NCBI GenBank assembly: GCA_945890485.1
Contig: CAMDCN010000010.1
Location: forward strand, 124,001-188,000
Source of the DNA: Candidatus Sulfopaludibacter sp. SbA3
GTDB lineage: Bacteria > Acidobacteriota > Terriglobia > Bryobacterales > Bryobacteraceae
Direction: 5' to 3'
Length of the DNA: 64,000 bases
In this document: one piece after another, positions 1 through 7,911 of the stretch
Layout: every line of letters begins with the position of its first letter
Numbering within the stretch: the stretch's first letter is position 1
Notes under the pieces: model-generated
The model's input: only the letters and a program-made list of their open reading frames with translations
Databases searched by the model: none
What the model was told of the DNA's origin: nothing
Made by a program: the position numbers and the translations under genes

Positions 1-243
1 TTCGCCATGCTCCGCGCCGCCCTCGCCGCCCGAAAGTTCTTCTACTACGTTGTCCACCCCGCCGACCTCACCTGCGACCAGGATTTTCCCGATATGCCCA
101 TCAACTCCCTCGAACGCATTGGCGGGTCTCTCGAAGAGAAGCGCCTTCGCTTTGAACAGTCGCTCCAGGTGATCGCCCACGCGCAGCGCGAGTGGGTCAC
201 CATGGATGAACTCGCTCAGCGGGCGAAAGCGAAACTTTCTTAA
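1..243 (+). CDS. C-terminal end of a gene entering from the left, possibly polysaccharide-deacetylase-like
   Basis: The frame is open from the first base and ends at TAA 241-243, so about 80 C-terminal residues are visible and the start lies outside the window. An ATG at base 7 is probably internal. The stretch FFYYVVHPADL followed by an amphipathic tail resembles the C-termini of NodB-type polysaccharide deacetylases, where a strand ending in HP closes the barrel. No catalytic motif is in view, so the family call is weak; that it is coding is more secure. Confidence 0.4.
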   Translation, partial: FAMLRAALAARKFFYYVVHPADLTCDQDFPDMPINSLERIGGSLEEKRLRFEQSLQVIAHAQREWVTMDELAQRAKAKLS

Positions 244-286
244 CAGTTTCTGTCCAGTTTCGGCAGCAGATTTCGCTAGTATCTAC

Positions 287-646
287 ATGCTGCCTTCCAC
301 CTGTCGCCGCCGAACCTTGTCCACTGTGCGCTCCGCGCTACCGCCGCCCGCTGCCTGCCATGGGGTGTTTGAAGTCGAGGTCCCCAGTTCTTTGTGGGCC
401 GTCGCACCAGACACGGGAAAGTACCACTACACAGCCAGAGTGGCTTTCGACGAGCCCTTCTACCGTGCCCCCCGAGTCGTGGCCGGTCTCTCCGCGCTAG
501 AACTCGGTGAGGGTCCCTCCTCCCGGCTTGAGGTGCGGATTGTGCCGGACAGTATCACGGCCACCGGCTTCACCATCCGATTCGCCACGGCGACCAGCGG
601 GGGTGTCCACTCCGCCGCCGCCTTCTGGCTGGCCATCCCGGATTAA
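287..646 (+). CDS. H-type lectin domain protein
   Basis: A protein of about 119 residues. Its second half matches the H-type lectin fold (PF09458): FDEPFYRAPRVVAGLSALE, then ITATGFTIRFAT and a final FWLAIPD strand. Such domains bind N-acetylgalactosamine-type sugars and form trimers in animals; bacterial copies occur as stand-alone or fused modules of unknown role. ATG 287 is preferred because an in-frame ATG at 206 overlaps the preceding gene and adds residues unrelated to the fold. There is no clear signal peptide. The stop codon shares the palindrome TTAA (643-646) with the stop of the convergent gene on the other strand. Confidence 0.7.
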   Translation: MLPSTCRRRTLSTVRSALPPPAACHGVFEVEVPSSLWAVAPDTGKYHYTARVAFDEPFYRAPRVVAGLSALELGEGPSSRLEVRIVPDSITATGFTIRFATATSGGVHSAAAFWLAIPD

Positions 647-3600
647 CGCGGCAAAGACCCCAACATCTCCATCGCCTCCCCCCGCACGGCCGGGTCCAGC
701 GACTGCGCCGCCTGCCCGAAGTAACGCCGAGCGCCCGCAAAGTCGTTCACTGCTCCCAGCGCCGTCCCCAAGCCCAGCAGGGCGCGCCCGTTCTGCGGTT
801 CCCGCTCCAAAGTCCCTCGATACGTCGCCGCTGCCATCCCAAAATCCCGCACCGCCATGTACAAGTTCGCCAACAGATCCCGCGCGCCGCTATTCGTCGG
901 GTCTAGCTGAACTGCTTCCCGCGCCTGCGGAATCGCCTCCGGAAACCGTCGCGCGTTGGCCAAGAGCAGCGCAAAGTTAAATCGCGCCGCTACCAACTTC
1001 GGGTTCTGCCGAATTGCTCGCAGATACAGGGCCTCCGCCTCCGCTCCCGCCACCACCGTCGCTAGGCTCGCCAACGACTCCGCATGGTCCGGCTGCTCTC
1101 GCAGAGCCGCGCGGAACGCTGTCGCCGCCCCGGCTTTGTCCCCGGCTTCCAACCGAAGCGAGCCCAGGAACACATGGGCTTCCACCAATTCCGGCTCCAA
1201 TTCCGCCGCCCGGCGCGCCGCCGCGTCGGCATCGCTGCCCCGCCGCGCCTGCCGGTATTGCCGCGCCAACTCCAGCCAAGCCAGCGAATCCCCCGGGTGC
1301 AGCTTCGTGGTCCGCTCAAGTGTCTCCACCCCGGTCGCTCCGCCCTGCGCGGCCCCAAGGTTCCGCAGCGCCGGCAGGTAGTTCGGGTCCACCGCCAATG
1401 CCTGTTGATACGCCGCGATCGCCTCCGGCCCCTTCTGCGCTTGCGCGAGCATCAGATAGTAGTACGGGTGCTGTGGCTTGTGCGCCGCCAACGCCTTCTG
1501 CAGCCGAGGCACCCCGGCCGCCACATTGCTCTGGTGCGCCAGCTGCGCCATCGCGGGCAGCAACTCCTGCGCCGGGCCGCTCAGCTTCGCGGGATAGTAC
1601 AGCACCACTTCGCCCTTGTAGGAGCTTTGTCCAATCACCTCATGACGCTCCGCCCGTGCCGCCAGCAGGTTTGCCCCCTTCGGTGGCCGTTGGATCTTAT
1701 GGTCTGTCACCGCGACATGCACCACGTCTTCCGTCCGCCGTTTCGGCATGTGGCAACTCGCGCACTCCTTCTTCGCCGGATGGTTCGCCGCCTTGGCAAT
1801 CCCCGGATGGCACCCCGAGCACTGCGCGTCGAAATTCTTCTGTGTCTCATGCGGGTTGTGGCAGGTCGTACAAGTCAATTTCTCCCCACTCCCCAGAAAG
1901 CACTTCGATTGCCGCAGCCGGTACACTGACGACACGATTTCAAACTTGTCCTCGTGCCCCGTCCCCGGCGCATGGTCGAAATGAGCAATGAACTGCTCGA
2001 GCGGTTCCCGCGGGTTAAACGAAAACACGCCCCGCTCCGGCCGGATCACCGTATTCGGCAAGGAGAAGCTGGTCGTTTCCAAATGACATTGCATGCAGAC
2101 TTCCATCTGCTTGGCCGGCGTCTCGTGCTTCGGGTTGTAGATGTTCGCCGGCTTGCCCGCCTTCACGGACTCAATATGCGCCCGCCCAGGCCCGTGGCAC
2201 CGTTGGCAATCAATCCCCTCGGGCACCGCCCCCGGATACACCGGGTCCGCCGTCAACGTTGCATCCGGAACCCCCTCCGGGTATCCGTTATGGCAGAACA
2301 TGCACTGGTAGCCCACCGTCCGCCGCATGTCCATATGGTCCGGCCGATCGTACCCAGGGCTCATCGCCAGGAAACCCTTACCGCCCGAATACCAGTTCAC
2401 CGGCATCTCCAGCAGCCGGTTCTGCGGCGTCCGGTGCAGATACGTCTTCGCCGAGTTTCCCGATCCGAGAACGTAGTGGATCTCTTTCTCCACCGTCTCC
2501 ACGCCCGCCCCCGTCCGCTGCAAAAACAGCTTGCCCTCGCGCTGCACGAACGTATACGTCCGCCCCGAAGCCTCGTGCGCAAACGCCGCCCCCGCCGGTG
2601 CATCCGCCGCCGTAGCTTTCTTGAACGATCGCCCCATCCCCGTCAACGCGTACGGCTTCGCCTGCTGCGGATGGCACGGCGCGCAGCTCCGCGCGTCCGC
2701 ATATGCCGAAGCCTGCTCCGGCGCCGCCGCCTGCTTCCCGCCGCACCCGGCCAACGCAACCAGCAACAGTACAGGCAGCGTCCGCAACGCCCGCTTCCCC
2801 ACCGCCGCCTGAATCGTCAGAAACTCCCCGACGTTATCCATCGTCAGCAGGCCCACCAGCCGCCCACCCTGCATCACGGGCATCGTCCGGCACGCGCACT
2901 GCTGCAATCGCTGCAACGCGCCCTCCAGCATCTCCCCCGCCTGGGCCGGCTGAATATCGGTCCGCATCACATCGCGCACGCCCCGTTCTTCCTTCCTCGC
3001 CAGCGCCTGCAGCAGATCGTCCCGCGTCAATACGCCGACAACCGCGTCCCCGTTCATCACGGGGAAGTCCATCTGCGACCCGGCCAGAATCAGCTCCACC
3101 GCCCGGTCCAGGGAATCGTCGACCCCAATCACCTGAAAATCCGTCAGCATCGCCGCCCGCACCGGGATCCCGCCCAGCGCGGACTTCATCTGCACCATGC
3201 TCGCTTCCTGCCCCGCGCCAATCCAGACGAACAAAGCGATAAAGATCAAAAACGGATTGGCGAAGAAGCCGACAAAGCCGAAAATCACCGCCATCACCTG
3301 GCCGATCGTCGCCGCGGTCTGCGTGGCTTTCGTATACTCCATCCGCGTCGCCAACAGCGCCCGCAGCACCCGGCCCCCGTCCATCGGGAACGCCGGCAGC
3401 AGGTTGAAGAACACGAGCGTGATGTTCGCGATCAGCAGTCGCTCGAGAATCGGCCCGGACCCGAACGTCTCCGCCGACGGCATCCTTCCGCCCAACACCG
3501 CAAACAGCAGCGCCGCAATCACTACGTTCACCGCCGGCCCCGCCAGCGCCACCCATAGCTCCTGCCGCGGATCCTCCGGCATGCGCTCCAGCCGCGCCAC

Positions 3601-3837
3601 CCCGCCAATCGGCAGCAGCGTGATGTCCTTCGTCAGAATCCCGTAATGCTTCGCCATCAACGCATGGCCCAGTTCATGCAACAGCACGCAAAGGAACAGG
3701 CCGAGGAAGAATGGAACTCCGGACAGGTCGCCCTTCAGCCACCCGCTCACCGTCATCCAGGCCAACAGCGCCAGAAACGTGAAATGAACCTGCAGCCGGA
3801 TCCCGGCGATCGAACCAAGTGGAAGCGACCACGTCAT
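643..3837 (-). CDS. Site-2 protease (M50) with two CBS domains, in frame with a seven-haem cytochrome c/TPR protein
   Basis: One uninterrupted frame of 1064 codons reads as two proteins. Residues 1-215 are a membrane-embedded M50 metalloprotease: zinc motif HELGH (54-58), NLLPAFPMDGG with the third zinc ligand D153, and hydrophobic segments between. Residues about 225-342 are two CBS domains. Residues 352-367 form a hydrophobic segment ending in LAGC, which reads like a lipoprotein signal. After it come seven CXXCH haem-binding motifs (CAPCH, CMFCH, CQRCH, CMQCH, CTTCH, CSGCH, CASCH) and then TPR-like helices to the C-terminus. Stand-alone cytochrome/TPR lipoproteins of this kind are common in Acidobacteria. 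This is therefore either a real fusion, whose extra membrane segment would place the haems in the periplasm, or two genes whose separating stop was lost. It is the last gene of the CBS-asnB-glycosyltransferase operon, 9 bases after its neighbour. Confidence 0.85.
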   Translation of the reverse strand: MTWSLPLGSIAGIRLQVHFTFLALLAWMTVSGWLKGDLSGVPFFLGLFLCVLLHELGHALMAKHYGILTKDITLLPIGGVARLERMPEDPRQELWVALAGPAVNVVIAALLFAVLGGRMPSAETFGSGPILERLLIANITLVFFNLLPAFPMDGGRVLRALLATRMEYTKATQTAATIGQVMAVIFGFVGFFANPFLIFIALFVWIGAGQEASMVQMKSALGGIPVRAAMLTDFQVIGVDDSLDRAVELILAGSQMDFPVMNGDAVVGVLTRDDLLQALARKEERGVRDVMRTDIQPAQAGEMLEGALQRLQQCACRTMPVMQGGRLVGLLTMDNVGEFLTIQAAVGKRALRTLPVLLLVALAGCGGKQAAAPEQASAYADARSCAPCHPQQAKPYALTGMGRSFKKATAADAPAGAAFAHEASGRTYTFVQREGKLFLQRTGAGVETVEKEIHYVLGSGNSAKTYLHRTPQNRLLEMPVNWYSGGKGFLAMSPGYDRPDHMDMRRTVGYQCMFCHNGYPEGVPDATLTADPVYPGAVPEGIDCQRCHGPGRAHIESVKAGKPANIYNPKHETPAKQMEVCMQCHLETTSFSLPNTVIRPERGVFSFNPREPLEQFIAHFDHAPGTGHEDKFEIVSSVYRLRQSKCFLGSGEKLTCTTCHNPHETQKNFDAQCSGCHPGIAKAANHPAKKECASCHMPKRRTEDVVHVAVTDHKIQRPPKGANLLAARAERHEVIGQSSYKGEVVLYYPAKLSGPAQELLPAMAQLAHQSNVAAGVPRLQKALAAHKPQHPYYYLMLAQAQKGPEAIAAYQQALAVDPNYLPALRNLGAAQGGATGVETLERTTKLHPGDSLAWLELARQYRQARRGSDADAAARRAAELEPELVEAHVFLGSLRLEAGDKAGAATAFRAALREQPDHAESLASLATVVAGAEAEALYLRAIRQNPKLVAARFNFALLLANARRFPEAIPQAREAVQLDPTNSGARDLLANLYMAVRDFGMAAATYRGTLEREPQNGRALLGLGTALGAVNDFAGARRYFGQAAQSLDPAVRGEAMEMLGSLPR
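2785..2802 (-). other. Possible internal start of the cytochrome/TPR lipoprotein
   Basis: GTG at 2802-2800 (residue V346) and TTG at 2787-2785 (L351) lie just before the lipoprotein-like signal sequence and are in frame with the protease. A weak purine-rich stretch (GGGGAAG) precedes the TTG. Separate initiation here would yield a lipoprotein with an LAGC lipobox. No stop codon separates it from the protease, so this remains a hypothesis. Confidence 0.3.
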
Positions 3838-3846
3838 GCCCGCAGT

Positions 3847-5601
3847 CTATCGCACAAATTGATTGCTATATAGCATTTTGCCGCCGCTTTCTTTGACGAG
3901 ATACATCCGCGGCTTCCCCACCCACTTCTGTACGTTCTTGATCGCCGGCCCTTCAATCACCAGGTAGTGCCGCGCCGGCGACTTCCACAGCTCCGCAAAC
4001 CGTTCGTTGTCGATGAACACCTGCGGCGCCCCCGGCGCATACGACCCGTACTCCAGATTGTTCACCCGCCCATTCAGCAGCAGCGCATTTGGGTTCGTTC
4101 CGTAAAAAAACACCGACGAGAACGTGTAGTACTGGTTATCGACGATCAACTGCCCCGGCGGCGCGGCAGTGTAGGCCTCTGCCAGCGCCCGCGATCCCAG
4201 ATACGGATCAAACGTGATCAGCGCCACCCGCGCCGCGTGGAAGAACAGCATCATCATCACGGCCAGCGCCAGCGCCAACCGCAACCCGCGAAATACCGTC
4301 GCCCCCACCGCGCCAATCAGGAACGCCACCCCGGCGATCACCAGCGGCAGCCGTAGATACGCAAACGCCTCAATCGTCAGATCGCCCATATGCCCCAGCG
4401 AAAGCGTATAGGCGTCAGTCGCCTGCAGCACCAGCGCGTTCGAAATGTCGCCCGGTGTCGGTAAGCCCTGCACCCGCACGAGAATCGCGACAATCGCCGC
4501 AAACGCCGCCGCCGCCACCCCGGCCAACACCCGCCGCCCCACCGTCACCAGCCCCGTCTCCATCCGCAAGACGTTCGCGAGCAGCAGCGCCAATGCCGGG
4601 TAGCACGGCATCGAGTAGTACTCCTGCGTCGTCGAAAACGTGAAAAACGTCAACAAAAACACGGTGAAACAGAGCGCCAGCAGCCGCGTCCGGTGCGCCC
4701 GGTCCTCGCCACGAAAGCTCAGCTTCACCAAACCAGGAAAGAACGCCGACCACGGAAACAGCCACAGCAGATGGAACGCCCAGAACAGCGCCCGCGGCAC
4801 CGTGTTGTAGTCCCTCGGCCACCGCATGTTCAAAAACCGGAACACGTGTTCGTTGAAGAAGTAGAACCAGAAGAAGCCATGGTACTCGCCCGGTCCGCTA
4901 TGCATAGTGAAGTCGAACAACGGCGGATTCGCGACCGCCGCCGCCACGTGCCAAGGCGCCGCGATCAGCACCACGATCCCCACGCCCGCGAACGGCGACA
5001 GCAGCCGCCACTCCGCCCAACTCCGCGTCAGCGTCAGCCACAGCAGCATCGCCCCAACCGGAAACACCATCGCAATCAGACCCTTCAGCAGCAGCCCCGT
5101 CGCCATCGCGGCCCACAGCACATAAGCCCACCGCCGCTCGCCCTCCATCGCCCGCAAGAAGGCCCACAGCGCCAGCGCGATCGTGCCCGTCAGCATCGCA
5201 TCCGGAATCTGGATCCGCGTAAACAGCCACAGCCCAATCGACGTCGCCAGAATCAGCCCGGCATACAATCCCGTCAACTCATCGAACGCCCACCGCGCAA
5301 TCCGCGCCGTCAACCAGCACAGCGCAATCACGCTGAGCGCCAGCGGAATCCGCGCCGCCCAATCATGAATCCCGAACACGGCGTAGCTCGCCGCCATCGA
5401 CCAGTAGATCAGCGGCGACTTCTCCAAATACGCGACGCCGTTCAGCCGTGCGGTCACCCAGTCGCCGCTCGTCAGCATGTTCGCGGCAATCTGCGCTTGC
5501 ACCGCGTCCACATCGTCCATCAAGCCCGGAGGGCTCACAATGCAGCCCAGGTAAATGATCGCGGCAACCAGGACGACGATCAGTTGGTATCTACGTTCCA
5601 T
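3847..5601 (-). CDS. ArnT/GT39-family membrane glycosyltransferase
   Basis: An integral membrane protein of about 584 residues in the GT-C (ArnT/PMT, GT39/GT83) superfamily. These enzymes transfer a sugar from a polyprenyl-phosphate donor on the outer face of the inner membrane. Near the N-terminus, LMDDVDAVQAQIAANML has the acidic pair of the first periplasmic loop, followed by YLEKSPLIYW, which is typical of ArnT-like enzymes. About a dozen hydrophobic segments follow, then a soluble C-terminal domain of some 120 residues. ATG 5601 is chosen because it overlaps the end of asnB by 22 bases, suggesting coupled translation; an ATG 36 bases further upstream is less likely. Pairing with an asparagine synthase points to envelope polysaccharide or glycan modification. 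The substrate cannot be read from the sequence. Confidence 0.85.
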   Translation of the reverse strand: MERRYQLIVVLVAAIIYLGCIVSPPGLMDDVDAVQAQIAANMLTSGDWVTARLNGVAYLEKSPLIYWSMAASYAVFGIHDWAARIPLALSVIALCWLTARIARWAFDELTGLYAGLILATSIGLWLFTRIQIPDAMLTGTIALALWAFLRAMEGERRWAYVLWAAMATGLLLKGLIAMVFPVGAMLLWLTLTRSWAEWRLLSPFAGVGIVVLIAAPWHVAAAVANPPLFDFTMHSGPGEYHGFFWFYFFNEHVFRFLNMRWPRDYNTVPRALFWAFHLLWLFPWSAFFPGLVKLSFRGEDRAHRTRLLALCFTVFLLTFFTFSTTQEYYSMPCYPALALLLANVLRMETGLVTVGRRVLAGVAAAAFAAIVAILVRVQGLPTPGDISNALVLQATDAYTLSLGHMGDLTIEAFAYLRLPLVIAGVAFLIGAVGATVFRGLRLALALAVMMMLFFHAARVALITFDPYLGSRALAEAYTAAPPGQLIVDNQYYTFSSVFFYGTNPNALLLNGRVNNLEYGSYAPGAPQVFIDNERFAELWKSPARHYLVIEGPAIKNVQKWVGKPRMYLVKESGGKMLYSNQFVR

Positions 5602-7406
5602 CGTTTGATCCACAAAAATAACGTAAGCAAGCCCCACAAGTGGTAGCCATAGTTCCCGCGCCGCGCCAGATGGTCGTCGAGAACCTTCTCCACCGCCCTC
5701 GGCCGGAACAACGGATTCGGCGTCCGCAGCGTATCTTCGAGCAGAGGCCGCAGCGCCGTCCGGAACCAGTCATGCGCCGGGATGTCGAAGCCTTCCTTCT
5801 TCCGGTCCAGCACGCTATCCGGCACCTTGCCCCGCAGCAGTTGCCGCAGTACGTACTTCAACTGCCCCCCGTTGATCTTCAGCGATCGCGGCAGCCGCGC
5901 CGCGAACTCCACCACCCGGTGATCGAGAAACGGAGGCCGCACCTCCAGCGAATGCGCCATAGACATTCGGTCGCACTTGTACAAAATGTCGTCAGCCAAA
6001 TACCAGTGCTGGTCCAGCTCCAAAAAGTCCGAATAGGGAGGCGGCTGGTGCATCTTCGCGAACCACTGGCTGGTCACCAGTTGCTCCCGCTCCGCCGCGG
6101 TAAACGTGCCATTCCAGAACAGATGCGCCGACAGCGGGTCCAACTGCGCGCCGGTCAAGAAGCGCTTCACCTTGTACTCAAAGCTGATCTTGTCGTCCGA
6201 TACCGGCAGCAGCGCCTTCGCCAAACTCAGTCCCAACGCTTTCCCCGGCAGCGGCCGGATCCGCCGCGCATAGTCATCGGCCAGATACGTGTAGTACCCG
6301 CCAAACAACTCATCCGCTCCCTCGCCCGATAACGCCACCGTCACGTGCTCCCGGGTCATCTTCGACAGGTACCAGACCGGCAATGCCCCCGCGTCGGCCG
6401 AAGGCTCATCCGAGTAATAAGCAAACTGGTTCACGGCATCGGCCAAGTCCTGCGACGGGTTGCAGTCGAACTCATGATGGTCCGTCCCATACCGCTGCGC
6501 CACCTCGCGGAACCACGGGCTCTCATCGAAGTTCCGCCCCGCAAACGACACGGAGAAGGTCTTCAGCCGTCCCGACGCCACTTCCGCCGCATAGTGCAGC
6601 ACGGCGGTCGAATCGACGCCACCCGACGCCCAGATGCCCAGCGGCACATCGGCAATCAGATGCTCCCGCACGGCCTCGCGCAGATGCCCGTCCAACTGCT
6701 CCTTGGCCGATTCCAGGCTCATCGCAACCGGCGAAAAGCGAAGCTGCCAATATGGCTCGACGTGCTCCCGCCCGTCCTGCCATTCGAGAAAACACCCCGG
6801 CTCCAGCTTCTCAATGCCTTCCAGCATCGTGTACGGCTTTGGGATGTAGTTGCACTGCAGAAACGCGTTCAACCCCGGCCGTGAGATCCGCCGCGGAATC
6901 TCCGGATGCGCCAGAATCGCTTTCAGTTCGGAACCGAAATACAGCTCGCCCTGATGCCGGCAAAGATACAACGGCTTGATCCCCATCCGGTCCCGCGCCA
7001 ACACCAGCCGCCGCCGCGACTCTGTCCACATCGCCACGCCGAACATCCCGCGCAGCCGCGAGAATACGCCCGTATCCCAAGCCAGAAACCCCTGCAGCAC
7101 CACCTCAGTATCCGAGTGCGTCTTAAACTGATGACCCAGCCCAATCAGCTCCTCGCGCAACTCCCGGTAGTTGTAGATCTCGCCATTGAACACAATGACG
7201 GTATCCCGGTCCGCGCTGTAGATCGGCTGCTCGCCCCCGGCGAGGTCGATGATCCGCAGGCGCACCGCCCCCAGCGACACCCCTCCCGAAGATACGTGAA
7301 CGCCCCATTGGTCGGGCCCGCGATGGTGCAGCGATTGAGTGGCGGCTTTGATGCGGTCAGCGGTGACCGCGCCGCTACGGTGCGTGTAGCCGGCTATTCC
7401 GCACAT
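5580..7406 (-). CDS. asnB: Glutamine-hydrolysing asparagine synthase
   Basis: 608 residues starting MCGIAGY, so Cys2 is the N-terminal nucleophile of the class II glutamine amidotransferase domain (about 1-200, with RGPDQWG and FNGEIYNY). The synthase domain has the ATP pyrophosphatase loop SGGVDST at about 261-267 and the later motif SGEGADELFGGY. Both half-reactions therefore look intact: glutamine hydrolysis and transfer of ammonia to aspartyl-AMP or a similar acyl-adenylate. In acidobacteria and other GC-rich bacteria this subfamily often sits in exopolysaccharide clusters, where it may amidate a sugar acid rather than make free asparagine. The overlapping glycosyltransferase fits that, but it is inference. 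Confidence 0.93.
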   Translation of the reverse strand: MCGIAGYTHRSGAVTADRIKAATQSLHHRGPDQWGVHVSSGGVSLGAVRLRIIDLAGGEQPIYSADRDTVIVFNGEIYNYRELREELIGLGHQFKTHSDTEVVLQGFLAWDTGVFSRLRGMFGVAMWTESRRRLVLARDRMGIKPLYLCRHQGELYFGSELKAILAHPEIPRRISRPGLNAFLQCNYIPKPYTMLEGIEKLEPGCFLEWQDGREHVEPYWQLRFSPVAMSLESAKEQLDGHLREAVREHLIADVPLGIWASGGVDSTAVLHYAAEVASGRLKTFSVSFAGRNFDESPWFREVAQRYGTDHHEFDCNPSQDLADAVNQFAYYSDEPSADAGALPVWYLSKMTREHVTVALSGEGADELFGGYYTYLADDYARRIRPLPGKALGLSLAKALLPVSDDKISFEYKVKRFLTGAQLDPLSAHLFWNGTFTAAEREQLVTSQWFAKMHQPPPYSDFLELDQHWYLADDILYKCDRMSMAHSLEVRPPFLDHRVVEFAARLPRSLKINGGQLKYVLRQLLRGKVPDSVLDRKKEGFDIPAHDWFRTALRPLLEDTLRTPNPLFRPRAVEKVLDDHLARRGNYGYHLWGLLTLFLWIKRWNVDTN

Positions 7407-7430
7407 GGAGCAAGGGGCATTCCCTCTATT

Positions 7431-7883
7431 TTAGTGCAGCCGCCCCACCATCAGGCGCAGTAAATCATGCCGCGTAATGATGCCCACCGGTGCCCCGTCC
7501 GACACTACCGGAATCCGGTGATACCCCGTTCGCTGCATCGCCGAGATCGCCGCTTCCACCGAGTCCTCGACGTCAATGGTCGTCACCCGCCGATTCATGA
7601 ACTCGCTCACCTTCCGCGTCCGTGCCGCTTCGAACATCTTCTCGACGCCATCCTTCGGCATCCACTCCCCAAAGACCTGGGGAAACTTGTACAACGAGAA
7701 GGGAATGCCCTTCTCCTGCCCGGCGAAGTCGGACTCCGTTAGGATGCCAACAAGCTTACCCTTCGCATTCACGATGGGTAAGCAGCCCATGTTGTTTTCG
7801 AGCATCAACAGCGCTGCTGCTTCGAGGGAACAATCTTCGTGGGCCACACGGACGGGCTGAGTCATTATCTCTTTCGCTTTCAT
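7431..7883 (-). CDS. Two-CBS-domain protein
   Basis: 150 residues made almost entirely of two CBS domains: [19 protein letters not shown] through VGILTESD, then [18 protein letters not shown] through [12 protein letters not shown] pairs bind adenine nucleotides such as AMP, ATP or S-adenosylmethionine and act as sensors. The start has a strong ribosome-binding site (AGGAGGT, at 7894-7900 on the opposite strand). It lies 24 bases before asnB and is probably the first gene of that operon. Only 28 bases separate it from the divergent P-type ATPase, suggesting co-regulation or a shared promoter region. Confidence 0.88.
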   Translation of the reverse strand: MKAKEIMTQPVRVAHEDCSLEAAALLMLENNMGCLPIVNAKGKLVGILTESDFAGQEKGIPFSLYKFPQVFGEWMPKDGVEKMFEAARTRKVSEFMNRRVTTIDVEDSVEAAISAMQRTGYHRIPVVSDGAPVGIITRHDLLRLMVGRLH

Positions 7884-7911
7884 CGCGGGGAATACCTCCT
7901 ATCATGGTGCT

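Noticed and set aside
1954-3558. Open frame of 534 codons on the plus strand
   Set aside because: It is antisense to the protease/cytochrome gene and extremely Arg- and Pro-rich; a shadow frame.
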